Notes under the pieces: model-generated
Told to the model about the DNA's origin: nothing
Database searches by the model: none
The model's input: the letters and a program-made list of their open reading frames with translations, nothing else
Made by a program: the position numbers and the translations under genes
IMG/VR virus record: IMGVR_UViG_3300050132_000309
Location: 1 to 45,906 of that record
DNA length: 45,906 bases
Reading direction: 5' to 3' (one strand)
From: a virus
Shown: positions 18,066 to 25,970 of the stretch, one piece after another
Layout of the letters: the number at the start of each line of letters is the position of its first letter
Position numbering within the stretch: position 1 is the first letter of the stretch

Positions 18066-19834
18066 TTACGGCCACTCCGAACTTTTGCCAGCGCGGCCAA
18101 CGCCTGCGAGGTCTCCTGTTCCTTGGCAATTCCTTCAGGATCAGGATAACCTAATGTCCGCAGCCCACGCTCCGGCCCAACCACACCACTCTGCATCAGG
18201 TCTGGCGTGATCTTGCGAACAATGGCCTCGGACAACGGCCGCACACTCGCCTCATCCAGCGCCACGTCATAAGTGGAAGGATCGACCATCCCATTCCACG
18301 ACGCGAGGGTAATCCCTTCAGGTCCACGATAAGGCAAAGTAGTCTTCTGCTGATACTTGCACATCGTATCGAAGAAGAACTCACCGGCCATTTGCGCCGT
18401 CTCGCTCAAGAACCGTCCGGCCAGTTGCAATAGGCCGGAGGATTGCAGAACAGCCGAATCAAACAAGTCAGTCGAGACATTCCCGGCGCCAGGGTCACCT
18501 TGACGCGAAGCGGAAAACCCAAGCACATCGTTCTGGAGAGAGAGGAGTTTCTCAGCGCCTTGAAGCGCGCCGCTGCCAATAGCGTTCGGAGTAATTGGAG
18601 AGGGAGGCTTCGACCCCGGCTTGATCGTCACAACCTCGCCTGGCAGTCCGCCAAATCCATCAATGTCAATCCCGGTGTTTTCCTCAATCACCCAAAGCGC
18701 ATTGTTCATGCGCAAGCCGTTCTCGAAGATTTGCGAATAAAACCTCTGAGCCAGGCGTTGCATGTTCTCGGTCATGCGGGTAACAGGAATGCCCCACGGG
18801 CCGAACAGAGGCGGCAAAACGTAATTGGGAAAGATAGGGAATCGAGGCGCAGAAATGTCACGACGAGGCGGATATGGATTGTCACCGTCCTGAAGGATCA
18901 CACCCTCGCACTCGACCAGCCAGCGCCCTTGGGGATACTTGAGCCGAACTTCCGGGTCGATCAGCGAAGTCGCTGGAACATCATCTTTCTCGACGGTTTC
19001 GCGAGTGTAATCGCGGCAGAAACAGTGACGCACGAGTACGCGCCATTCAGAAGACTGAGTTTTAGCGTTCTGACCGGGCATACCAGGCATCGAGGACATT
19101 GGCCCCTGGGGCTGCATAATTCCGTAGCCAGAATCACCGGAGAACGGTTGAAACCCGCCTGAGGTATGCCGCGGGGAGATCGCACGGGAAGTTTCCGGCC
19201 ACTTCAACCGGACATCTTCAAGATTCATCCACGTGCCCCAGCCAGCGTAGGCAGGATTCCAAGTGTAGTCAGCGCCCGGATCAAAAAATACCAGTCGTGG
19301 GTCGATGGACCGAGCCCACATGCCGCCACGAGCGCGGGAGAGGTCTGGATCGAAGCCAGCCACGATCCACCCAGCACCACAGTACCGGGCAGTGAGCCCA
19401 GCCATCAGCAGATGAAGGTTCATCTTGCTGATCTGCCATTGAGCTTGGAGGGATACTTCGCGGGCAAGGTCACGCGAGGAGGTTGAGGGAAGAGAAGAAT
19501 CAGACTGCTTGGCTCCAGCGTAGGAAGGGTCACCAGCACCGGCCGATGGGAAAATGTACATCCGCGGAGACAGGTTGCTGACTTGGTTGGCTTCCTCCAG
19601 CATGATCCGCTGGAGCATCGGGATTGAAAGGGAAGGCCGATAGACCGGGCCTGGAGTCATCGCGTCCTGAAGATTGTAAAGATCTTCAGCAGACTTGGCG
19701 AAATTCTCGCCAAGACACTTGTTGCGAAAGGAATCAGAGGCCTCCACCCACTCATTTATATGCCGGCTGCGGGGGTCAATGCTCTCCTGCCTCTGTGACT
19801 TGCGCGCGGTGCCCATCAACACAAGGTTGCTCAT
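18062..19834 (-). CDS. Portal protein
   Basis: 590 aa, ATG at 19834 (weak SD GGGG). The layout fits a podovirus portal: N-terminal helix (RSRHINEWVEASDSFRNKCL), crown/clip region with aromatic phrases (FPNYVLPPLFGPWGIPVTR), long helix (NMQRLAQRFYSQIFENGLRM), and a C-terminal helical wing (AGRFLSETAQMAGEFFFDTM) with a final 'LMQSGVVGPERGLRTLG' phrase. It lies one cluster downstream of the terminase and upstream of scaffold and capsid. A weak extended -10 (TGCTATTCT) lies just before the gene on the minus strand, so separate transcription is possible. Confidence 0.8.
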   Translation of the reverse strand: MSNLVLMGTARKSQRQESIDPRSRHINEWVEASDSFRNKCLGENFAKSAEDLYNLQDAMTPGPVYRPSLSIPMLQRIMLEEANQVSNLSPRMYIFPSAGAGDPSYAGAKQSDSSLPSTSSRDLAREVSLQAQWQISKMNLHLLMAGLTARYCGAGWIVAGFDPDLSRARGGMWARSIDPRLVFFDPGADYTWNPAYAGWGTWMNLEDVRLKWPETSRAISPRHTSGGFQPFSGDSGYGIMQPQGPMSSMPGMPGQNAKTQSSEWRVLVRHCFCRDYTRETVEKDDVPATSLIDPEVRLKYPQGRWLVECEGVILQDGDNPYPPRRDISAPRFPIFPNYVLPPLFGPWGIPVTRMTENMQRLAQRFYSQIFENGLRMNNALWVIEENTGIDIDGFGGLPGEVVTIKPGSKPPSPITPNAIGSGALQGAEKLLSLQNDVLGFSASRQGDPGAGNVSTDLFDSAVLQSSGLLQLAGRFLSETAQMAGEFFFDTMCKYQQKTTLPYRGPEGITLASWNGMVDPSTYDVALDEASVRPLSEAIVRKITPDLMQSGVVGPERGLRTLGYPDPEGIAKEQETSQALAALAKVRSGRK

Positions 19835-19868
19835 CTAAACCCCTGTTCATCTACAGAATAGCACAAAA

Positions 19869-20054
19869 TCACGCCCGTTTTCGATTGCGCTTGGACTGGG
19901 CTTTTTTCACCACAGAGTTGGCCCCGCGTATAGCACGCGAGTCTGAACCCGTCCGCTTGAGGATGGAATTGGCCACATCCCGCCACTGACGTTTCTTCTT
20001 GGGCGATGTGGCCTTCTTCGTAAAGCGAGCAGATTCACCTGGAGTCCAGGGCAT
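19869..20054 (-). CDS. Small basic phage protein ('W..VANS.L...G....AIR.AN' type)
   Basis: 61 aa from the ATG at 20054, chosen for GGAGG eight bases before; the open frame extends further upstream but that part looks like a shadow of the neighbour. The phrase WRDVANSILKRTGS followed by AIRGANSVVKK is a pattern I recognise from many small phage proteins of unknown role. It is strongly basic (KKATSPKKKRQW, KRNRKRA) and precedes the portal gene. It may bind DNA or another head protein. Confidence 0.7.
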   Translation of the reverse strand: MPWTPGESARFTKKATSPKKKRQWRDVANSILKRTGSDSRAIRGANSVVKKAQSKRNRKRA

Positions 20055-20058
20055 TGAC

Positions 20059-20301
20059 CTACCTCCGCTTTCCTGCCGAGCGTGGCACAGAACGCTTCGG
20101 CGTGCGCTTAACCGGCTGCTTGGCCACAGCCTCTGCCGCCACCTTCGCCTGAAAATCTGCATTGGCCCGTCGCACCATGTCGTCGTGCCAAGAAGTATCT
20201 GGCCGACGCTGCGGTGTAGGGATAGAGTTGATCCAGCCGCTTACGGCGCCGGAAAGACGCCTCGCGCCTTCAACCAACCCACTTGCGCCTGCCTGAGCCA
20301 T
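20059..20301 (-). CDS. Small basic protein of unknown function
   Basis: 80 aa, ATG at 20301. The region just before the start reads GGGGATAATCCCC, a small hairpin that overlaps the ribosome-binding area. The N-terminus is Ala/Gly-rich and helical, and the C-terminus (KQPVKRTPKRSVPRSAGKRR) is strongly basic. It is part of the portal-upstream basic protein cluster. Function unknown. Confidence 0.6.
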   Translation of the reverse strand: MAQAGASGLVEGARRLSGAVSGWINSIPTPQRRPDTSWHDDMVRRANADFQAKVAAEAVAKQPVKRTPKRSVPRSAGKRR

Positions 20302-20306
20302 GGGGA

Positions 20307-20447
20307 TTATCCCCGCTTCTTGGCCGCGCGCTTGCCGGACTTCTTCTCAGCCAGCCGGGTTGCCCTACGTAGAAATGAGACGGGGTGAGAGCGACTTTCC
20401 AATTCTGGTGTCTCGCCTTTTTCTGGTGTGCAGCGTTCCTTCTTCAT
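20307..20447 (-). CDS. Small basic protein (46 aa)
   Basis: ATG at 20447 overlaps the previous stop (ATGA) and has GGAGG eight bases before. The product starts MKKERCTPEKGETPELE and ends in a Lys/Arg-rich tail (RLAEKKSGKRAAKKRG). It is too short for common gene-length cutoffs, but overlap and SD support it. Function unknown; same basic-tail theme as its neighbours. Confidence 0.6.
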   Translation of the reverse strand: MKKERCTPEKGETPELESRSHPVSFLRRATRLAEKKSGKRAAKKRG

Positions 20448-20818
20448 CGACGACCTCCGATTCTGGGACGACGGCGACGCGCGGATGAGCGCGACGGCCG
20501 GCGGCTGGCGTGGGCAGCGGGGGAGGAGGCCGAGCCTGACTCCCCCTCGGCGTCTGAAGTTACGCCAGTTTGCCCATCTCGTTTAGAAATGGTCCGTTTC
20601 TTGGAAGACTTAGCCGAGCCGCCACCGCCGAGGGCTTCGTCAGCGTGGCCCAACGCCTCCTCCTTACTGGAAGCAACGCGGGTAACCGTGCGACCCGGCT
20701 CACCCTTCTTGCCCGAGCGTTGATGCCAGCGGACGACATGGCCATTATCGGCCGGGGAGATGGTGACTTCAGGTGGAGTGGAGCCTGAAGGGTCAGAGGG
20801 CGAGGCGTAATCATCCAC
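20444..20818 (-). CDS. Protein with Arg-rich tail, unknown function
   Basis: 124 aa from the GTG at 20818, which overlaps the preceding stop. The frame is open further upstream, but that part coincides with the well-supported 75-aa gene. The central part (NGHVVRWHQRSGKKGEPGRT, then SSKEEALGHADEALGGGG) looks like a small folded domain; the C-terminus (RSSARRRRPRIGGRR) is strongly basic. An alternative frame starts with ATG at 20814 (84 aa) and overlaps as ATGA, but its product looks like a shadow. Confidence 0.55.
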   Translation of the reverse strand: MDDYASPSDPSGSTPPEVTISPADNGHVVRWHQRSGKKGEPGRTVTRVASSKEEALGHADEALGGGGSAKSSKKRTISKRDGQTGVTSDAEGESGSASSPAAHASRRPSRSSARRRRPRIGGRR

Positions 20819-21038
20819 GGCGGCGGCTCGCTTTCTTCGCGGTCTTGCGGCGGGTCCGGGTTCCGCCACGCCGCGAGGAAGAGACACGGTGCGGTGTGGA
20901 GACCGGAGGGCCACCGCCGGAGCGGCCCGGCGGGCGCGCATCAGGATCGGTGTAGTCTTTCCGTGGATTGACTGGAAGAGAGGAAGAAAACTCAGCCGGA
21001 GCGGTAGTCTGGTATTTGGCGCGTGCGGTATTGGACAT
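20811..21038 (-). CDS. Small protein with basic tail
   Basis: 75 aa, ATG at 21038 with GGAGG upstream (spacing about 11). The N-terminal half is polar (KYQTTAPAEFSSSLPVNPRK) and the C-terminal half is Arg/Lys/Gly-rich (RRGGTRTRRKTAKKASRRRG). It follows an 83-bp gap containing one copy of the 15-bp string. Function unknown. Confidence 0.6.
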   Translation of the reverse strand: MSNTARAKYQTTAPAEFSSSLPVNPRKDYTDPDARPPGRSGGGPPVSTPHRVSSSRRGGTRTRRKTAKKASRRRG

Positions 21039-21121
21039 GGGGCGGATGCCTCCGAGACGGTGCTACGCAAAAGAATACCGGATAAAAGGAGAAAAAGGGG
21101 GCTTTCGCCATAACACCAATG

Positions 21122-22084
21122 TTAAGCGGGCTCTTCCCCTGAACCAAACTCAGCCAGAACTTCCTCTTCGTCTGCCTCGTTTGCACCTATCGAACCGACC
21201 TCTTCCTCCACCGAAACCTCCAACCCGGCAATCCCAGAAGCGTCCATCCTGAGCCATCGGCCCAGGATGGTCGCCGGGGTCTCCGTGCTCTCTGCCTCGG
21301 TCTCCTTGGTGTACTGCTCCAAGTTGGTGATAATCGTGGTCACATCCTTCAGGTCGAGAGCGCCGCCCATGACCAGCGTATCGAGGTTCGCCATCAGGTC
21401 ATGGCGGTAGCCGGAATAGGCGGCCGTCTTGGACTTCTTCCTGTTGTCGTTGAACCGCTCACCGATCTCACGGAACAGGCGCCGGGCATCGGCGCGCTCA
21501 GTCTCGGTGGGAACGAGGACGCGGGGAGAAGTGTAGCCGCCACTGGCATCCTTGGGAATCAGCTTGGCTATGGCTTTAGGGAGGGGAAGACTGGCTTCAA
21601 TCTGCTTCTTCTTCCCTCCTCCGGTTTTACTCCCGGCTGGCCGTCCGCGAAGCCGCCTTCCAGCGCCGCCTTCTGCCGCGGGCTTGGCTGACCTGTCGGA
21701 GGAGGCGCCTGGCCCGGCCGGCTGAATGGCAGCACCCCGTCGCGCAAAGTCGTCTGAGCTCGGAGCAACCTCTGATGCGTGGTCAAGCCGTTCGCGCGCT
21801 GATTCGCGATTGCGTCCTGCCTCTCCGGAGTCAAAACGGTATGGGGCAGGCGCTGAGGCTGATCGGGAAGGAGCGAAGGAACGAGTTCCGGGGAAGCCAG
21901 GGTCGGGGGCTGGACCGGCACTGACTTGGTCTCCGGGAATGACTCGAAAGGTGGGGAGGAGATTGCGGTTCCGGGCTGGCTTATCTGAAACAGGCTTTGC
22001 AAGAAAGCTGCGAAGGTCGTCGCCGAGTCCGGCGTCGGGAATGTTAGGGTTATTTTGTTGGCTTGTTGCTCGATCATCGGTCAT
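21122..22084 (-). CDS. Unknown protein after the terminase, overlapping a second frame
   Basis: 320 aa from ATG at 22084, nine bases after the terminase stop (GGAG at good distance). The C-terminal part (from about 145) looks clearly coding: a basic GRPAGSKTGGGKKKQ patch, then helices (RADARRLFREIGERFNDN, YRHDLMANLDTLVMGGALDL) and an acidic tail. The first 140 residues are Arg/Pro/Ser-rich and less convincing. In the same region a second frame (21568-22077, 169 aa, ATG at 22077 with GAGG seven bases before) has a more natural N-terminus (MIEQQANKITLTFPTPD). Either the N-terminal part is truly dual-coded, or the real protein joins both frames by a -1 shift near 21620-21720. Confidence 0.6.
   Translation of the reverse strand: MTDDRATSQQNNPNIPDAGLGDDLRSFLAKPVSDKPARNRNLLPTFRVIPGDQVSAGPAPDPGFPGTRSFAPSRSASAPAPYRFDSGEAGRNRESARERLDHASEVAPSSDDFARRGAAIQPAGPGASSDRSAKPAAEGGAGRRLRGRPAGSKTGGGKKKQIEASLPLPKAIAKLIPKDASGGYTSPRVLVPTETERADARRLFREIGERFNDNRKKSKTAAYSGYRHDLMANLDTLVMGGALDLKDVTTIITNLEQYTKETEAESTETPATILGRWLRMDASGIAGLEVSVEEEVGSIGANEADEEEVLAEFGSGEEPA
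21568..22077 (-). CDS. Overlapping alternative-frame ORF (169 aa)
   Basis: This frame starts 7 nt after the 320-aa start and has its own SD (GAGG, 7-nt spacing). Its first 120 residues look more protein-like and have more G/C at codon third positions over the first 30 codons than the overlapping frame (my rough count about 63% versus about 48%). It includes an ordinary helix-forming stretch (TPERQDAIANQRANGLTTHQ). To reach the convincing C-terminus of the other frame a -1 shift is needed. I cannot decide between dual coding, frameshift and sequencing error. Confidence 0.4.
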   Translation of the reverse strand: MIEQQANKITLTFPTPDSATTFAAFLQSLFQISQPGTAISSPPFESFPETKSVPVQPPTLASPELVPSLLPDQPQRLPHTVLTPERQDAIANQRANGLTTHQRLLRAQTTLRDGVLPFSRPGQAPPPTGQPSPRQKAALEGGFADGQPGVKPEEGRRSRLKPVFPSLKP

Positions 22085-22093
22085 CCTCGTCTC

Positions 22094-24976
22094 CTAGATC
22101 CAATCCAAACGATTTCGCATCTGCTTCTTCTTTGAATAAATTTCCAGTTTCTTCAAATGATCGTTCCCACTCGTAATCAGCATCCCCGCGCCCGTGACCG
22201 TCGGATCTTTCATCCACTGTGGCATCTGACCACGAGCAGGAGAGAAGCCTGCCGATTCAATCTCCTCTTTGGTGAGCATAATATTGCGAGGCGCGATAGG
22301 GTGACAAGCGGTAGGGTGGTTCTGCTCCAACGCAATCCAGCCGAGGAAGCCTGAGTTGTGAACCGCCACTCCCTGCGCTTGGTAAGTATGGTCGCCCTCC
22401 ACGTCAAGATTGAACACCGGACCTGAGTAAGGGACCAGTTCCAGAGATTTGATTGGTGCCCAGAAGCCATCGTCCGTCTCAACAACGTGCCGTTTATGAA
22501 ACTTCCTCTCGACGGAGTGGAACTTAGATATACCGACAAACCGCTCGATGAACTCAGCAGAAGCGCATAGAGTCCAAATCTCCTGACTCTTTGGCTTACT
22601 AATCGTAGACCAGATTCCCTCATCAATCAGTATCTGCCTAATCTGATGAATCAGTACACGAGACGTGCTGCTCGCGTGGACTGAGTTGCGCTGCCCCTTC
22701 GGCTGCGACCCGTCACCCGACATAAACGCGCCAACAAGAGGAAGCAGTCCAGAGCAGTTATATACGGAGGGGTGAATTTTCCGAACCTGCTGCAACCCAC
22801 CAGCGAACTTCGTAAAGAACTCATGCCAGTAGCGCGAGTAGTAGATAACTCGAATCGCGTTCTTACCCTTCACGGGTTCTATATGCGGCGGATTGTTGCC
22901 TGAATTAGCTGGCGGATCATATTTGCTCATAACTGCGCACAAGCGTTCGGCAATCTCTTGCTCAGACGAATTAAGCCCAAACGCCACCAAATAACTCTTA
23001 CTTTTTTTATTTCTATAGCAACGCGACCCCTCGGCCAAATACCAGCCTAAAATCCATAGCTGGTCGTCCGTTAACTCAGGACAAGACAGGTTCTTCCGTT
23101 TCGGAAAAAGAACGGAATCCCCTAAAACCAATTCGCTCGCAGCCTTCCATGACGGAGGAGCGAGTTGCCGCTTAGCTCTAATCAGTTCCCCGTTGCGCTT
23201 ATTCCACCCGTACCTGCACACATAGTATGGGTGGTTAGTAGTCGAACGATCAGGTTCAGGATTTCCCACAACACCAATATGAACTAAAGATTCGCTCACT
23301 TCGCGTGACATTGTTTTCTGAACTTGGTGCAGTTCTCCGGTATGCGTACGCACAAGTTCACCGGCCTTTATATCACGTATAAAGACAAGCCCCTCCGAAG
23401 TTTCCACTAAAGTATCGGGACTTTTGCACATCAATACATCGTCGTGGCCAACTGAAACAGTCCAACGCCAGTTCATCTCCAGCTTGGCCTTCTTCATTTG
23501 TTCGACGAATATCTTATCCTTCGGCACGACTCTCTTCTCATGCAGCGCAGTGCGGAACAACGAAAACATCATCTTGCGATAACGGTCGGAAGTTTCAAAT
23601 CCGTAAGCCGTGCCATGCTTCGAACGATCAGCGCGGTCGTCGCGGCCTTTCCAGAGATACTGATTGGGATAATAGTAAGTGTCCCTGAGAGCCTTCATGG
23701 TCACGTAGCCGATGTTGTTCAGCTCAACATTCAGCATCGCGCCGTTGAAGTAGTAACCAATCGCAGCCGCAGCAGGGGCCAATTCTTCTGGTGAGACCCT
23801 GGACATATACCGCGCAGCAAGGTCGCCAGTCTCTGCGTTCCAAACCACAATTGCTGCGTAGTCACCAGGAGCCATAGTTGATTCTTCGCCACGAGCCGAG
23901 TCTACTCCCGCGAAGTAATGGTGACCCTTCTGCGGGGTCTCGTAAACGACGAGTGGACCGTCTGTTCCTTTCTGGAGTTGGCCGTGTTTTTGGTCGGCGG
24001 TAAGAACACACCGGCCCTGCCATGGTATTTTTACAATGGCGTTCTGCGCGAATTGCATCTCCTCGATGGTGAAAGCTGGGTTGCCTGTGGCGACGAAGGC
24101 TTCTTCTGGGGTAGATGGGTACTCGGCCCTCCATTTTTCAAGGATACCCTCGCACTTCGTAGAAAGAGTTTCGCGGAACCAAGCTATCTGCGACTTAGTA
24201 AGATGAACTGTTTTTCCTGTCTTCCAATGCTTGATGTCGTTCATCAAGAATTTTTCATACTCGTCGCGCGGGGCGTCAAGCGCGAACTCTTCCGGTAACT
24301 GATATGCAGGATCATCCCACCACGGCAAGAAAATCGGCAGAAACTCATTATCGCCCGCAACCGCAGCTTCCCACGCTTGGTAGTACGCTTCGCCGGGGCC
24401 TTCAAGTCCGTTGGCCGTGCTTTCGATTATGACGATGTTGTTGGGATCTTTGCTCACCGTATTCATAAGCGATGTGAAAGCCCCCACATAGGGGTAAAAG
24501 GCCGCTTCGGTTAAGTGGAGAAACGAAGAAGTCAACCCACGCTGACCATGGACCGTCGCCGCAGTGTGGTGAGTAAACTGAGAATCCGGGCCGTCAGAAT
24601 GAGGCCAAATGAGAGTCCTCTTAGTTGGCTTCGGAGCACCAGGATATAACTCACGACAGTCTTCTCGAAAGCTGCAAGCCATAGCGAAATTCGCCGCTGC
24701 GACCTCAGCGTTTTGTGCGATGCAACGCGCGAGAGCGCCAGGATGTGCGATGCAGTGGGCCTGACCGATCCCGGTCGCAAGCGTAGATAGCCCTACGCGC
24801 CGTGCTTTGCAAAAGATGCCAAAAAGCCGGCGACGCCGAGCAAGATGCTCTTTAAATTGCTCTATCACCTGTTGCTGCTGATCGCGAAGATGAAAACTAT
24901 TAAAAGACCCCGCGTCACGGTCACGGATATTCAAGTTGCCAAAATACCGAACTACGTGATCAAGGTTGAGAGGCAA
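22094..24976 (-). CDS. terL: Large terminase subunit containing an intein
   Basis: 960-aa precursor; excision of the intein would give about 602 aa, normal for terminases. Start is TTG at 24976 with AGGAG eight bases before. ATPase: Walker A KARRVGLST (57-65), Walker B FLHLTE with catalytic E157, and coupling motif IIESTANG (183-190). RNase H-like nuclease: D359 in YFAGVDS, E418 in LNVELNN, and the third acidic motif GHDD (510-513). The intein follows three residues after this motif. The protein cuts and pumps phage DNA into the prohead. A classical small-terminase gene is not obvious nearby. The HNH endonuclease gene sits 18 bp upstream. Confidence 0.97.
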   Translation of the reverse strand: MPLNLDHVVRYFGNLNIRDRDAGSFNSFHLRDQQQQVIEQFKEHLARRRRLFGIFCKARRVGLSTLATGIGQAHCIAHPGALARCIAQNAEVAAANFAMACSFREDCRELYPGAPKPTKRTLIWPHSDGPDSQFTHHTAATVHGQRGLTSSFLHLTEAAFYPYVGAFTSLMNTVSKDPNNIVIIESTANGLEGPGEAYYQAWEAAVAGDNEFLPIFLPWWDDPAYQLPEEFALDAPRDEYEKFLMNDIKHWKTGKTVHLTKSQIAWFRETLSTKCEGILEKWRAEYPSTPEEAFVATGNPAFTIEEMQFAQNAIVKIPWQGRCVLTADQKHGQLQKGTDGPLVVYETPQKGHHYFAGVDSARGEESTMAPGDYAAIVVWNAETGDLAARYMSRVSPEELAPAAAAIGYYFNGAMLNVELNNIGYVTMKALRDTYYYPNQYLWKGRDDRADRSKHGTAYGFETSDRYRKMMFSLFRTALHEKRVVPKDKIFVEQMKKAKLEMNWRWTVSVGHDDVLMCKSPDTLVETSEGLVFIRDIKAGELVRTHTGELHQVQKTMSREVSESLVHIGVVGNPEPDRSTTNHPYYVCRYGWNKRNGELIRAKRQLAPPSWKAASELVLGDSVLFPKRKNLSCPELTDDQLWILGWYLAEGSRCYRNKKSKSYLVAFGLNSSEQEIAERLCAVMSKYDPPANSGNNPPHIEPVKGKNAIRVIYYSRYWHEFFTKFAGGLQQVRKIHPSVYNCSGLLPLVGAFMSGDGSQPKGQRNSVHASSTSRVLIHQIRQILIDEGIWSTISKPKSQEIWTLCASAEFIERFVGISKFHSVERKFHKRHVVETDDGFWAPIKSLELVPYSGPVFNLDVEGDHTYQAQGVAVHNSGFLGWIALEQNHPTACHPIAPRNIMLTKEEIESAGFSPARGQMPQWMKDPTVTGAGMLITSGNDHLKKLEIYSKKKQMRNRLDWI
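22355..23428 (-). other. Intein with LAGLIDADG homing endonuclease domain (in the terminase)
   Basis: Residues 517-874 (358 aa). Block A begins at Cys517 (CKSPDTLVETSEGLVFIRDI); block B has the TxxH motif in RSTTNHPYYV; LAGLIDADG-type helices are LGWYLAEGS (about 643-651) and LVGAFMSGDGS (about 747-757); the C-terminal block reads FNLDVEGDHTYQAQGVAVHN, ending His-Asn before Ser875. All residues for class 1 splicing (Cys1, block B His, terminal His-Asn, Ser+1) are present, so it should splice. The two DOD motifs retain acidic residues, so the endonuclease may be active. Confidence 0.95.
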
Positions 24977-24994
24977 CGGGGATTCTCCTATTTA

Positions 24995-25705
24995 CTAAGC
25001 CCTAGCAAATTCTCCGAACAACTTACGGGAAGCCTCTTCGTACAGCCTTCCACCTTCTTCTGCGGTATCTGTCATCCCCAAATGAATTTCCACACCCATA
25101 TGGGTTATCCTAGCCTCAAATCTGCCCGTCTCTTTATTACCCCATCTTGCGTGACGCACGCCTTTGATTCCTGTTCTGTTGTCCCGTCGCACTGCTTTAT
25201 TTGTTTCATTTTGTCTGCGCGTGGCTGGGCGAAGATTCTCATCCCTATTATCAAGCGAATTACAGTTGATGTGCTCCGCTTCCCTTTCATCCTCTCCCGG
25301 CGCCCCTAGGCCAAGAATCTGCCGAGCCATAGACACATCGGACTCTGGCCCACTACGCTTCCCATGGCGGTACGCATAATACCTGGCGTCCAAAAGAGAA
25401 GCGGACCATTGCCAGCGCTGCAACTCCGCTATCCTGTACGGACTGACTAGAGCTACTTTACCCTTAGTCAATGGGACGTACCCTATTCCATCCGCGACCC
25501 AGCATTTGCGAACGCTCAGATCGTCGCACGATCTGCACTGACCGTTCAACAATTTACACTGCATCACGTGGTAGACAGCCCCGCACACGCATCTACACAC
25601 CCATGCTGGAGCCTTTCCGTAATTGCCGTAAAAACTCAGCACAGTCCACGAATCAAATACTTGACCTGTCAGGTCCATCTTGGGGTATGCTCTTGTTGGG
25701 GTCAT
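24995..25705 (-). CDS. HNH homing endonuclease with AP2 DNA-binding domain
   Basis: 236 aa, ATG at 25705. The N-terminal part has a Cys cluster (WVCRCVCG, then QCRSC; about 36-60) that could bind zinc. The HNH motif is at about 143-170 (AEHINCNSLDNRDENLRPAT, then QNETN), and an AP2-like domain covers about 177-233 (TGIKGVRHARW, FEARITHMGVEIHLGM, LYEEASRKLFGEFA). It sits directly upstream of the terminase, which itself holds an intein. The start codon and SD lie inside a structured 61-nt leader shared with the endonuclease at 33185-33748. It is probably a free-standing mobile gene. Confidence 0.9.
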   Translation of the reverse strand: MTPTRAYPKMDLTGQVFDSWTVLSFYGNYGKAPAWVCRCVCGAVYHVMQCKLLNGQCRSCDDLSVRKCWVADGIGYVPLTKGKVALVSPYRIAELQRWQWSASLLDARYYAYRHGKRSGPESDVSMARQILGLGAPGEDEREAEHINCNSLDNRDENLRPATRRQNETNKAVRRDNRTGIKGVRHARWGNKETGRFEARITHMGVEIHLGMTDTAEEGGRLYEEASRKLFGEFARA

Positions 25706-25758
25706 GGTCGTTCCTCCTGAACGATTAGGCTTGCCGGGTGCTCAAACACCCTGACCCC
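25698..25758 (-). ncRNA. Structured 61-nt leader of the HNH endonuclease (copy 1)
   Basis: In RNA numbering, 1-7 (GGGGTCA) pair with 55-61 (TGACCCC, including part of the start codon); 8-12 pair with 19-23; 36-40 pair with 46-50 around AGGAG, so the SD is in or next to a hairpin. The linker 24-35 (GGCAAGCC, Y, AAT) is almost unchanged in the second copy at 33741-33801, which has the same length. Base changes in the stems compensate. Such a structure should limit translation of the endonuclease or sense a signal. Confidence 0.8.
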
Positions 25759-25761
25759 ACA

Positions 25762-25767
25762 AGTATA
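25762..25767 (-). promoter_or_regulatory. -10 box TATACT of the HNH endonuclease gene
   Basis: TATACT on the minus strand ends 3 nt before the structured leader, exactly as TAAACT does at the second endonuclease. Transcription would begin at the first G residues of the leader. No good -35 is visible at 17 nt, so promoter strength is uncertain. Confidence 0.55.
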
Positions 25768-25769
25768 CC

Positions 25770-25970
25770 TCATCTGGGCCACCTTTTCCCCTCAAACAAC
25801 CCCAGCGGGTCCGGTCCCTCGCCAGGCAATAGCATCAACTCGCGATAACTTCCAGTCGGCGGATACCTACGCACAAACTCCCGCGTCACATCTGACCGAG
25901 GCTGCTCGCCATACTGCGGCCAGAGTTCGCAGATCGTGTCGTAGAGACGGTCAGCGGGAGAAGGCGTCAC
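25770..25970 (-). CDS. Small protein of unknown function
   Basis: 66 aa, GTG at 25970 overlapping the previous stop as GTGA, with AGGAGG before it. Tyr/Trp/Arg-rich (DRLYDTICELWPQYGEQPRS, FVRRYPPTG). It is the last gene of the leftward small-gene operon before the endonuclease. Function unknown. Confidence 0.6.
   Translation of the reverse strand: MTPSPADRLYDTICELWPQYGEQPRSDVTREFVRRYPPTGSYRELMLLPGEGPDPLGLFEGKRWPR

Noticed and set aside
20560-20814. 84-aa frame starting ATG at 20814 with ATGA overlap
   Set aside because: The other frame (124 aa) has a folded-looking centre and a basic tail like its neighbours, while this one is Pro/Arg/Leu-rich and shadow-like; I left it as an alternative only.
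20992-21186. 64-aa ORF covering the 15-bp string at 21105
   Set aside because: It overlaps two better supported genes and has no SD; the conserved string seems to be a DNA or RNA element, not a start region.
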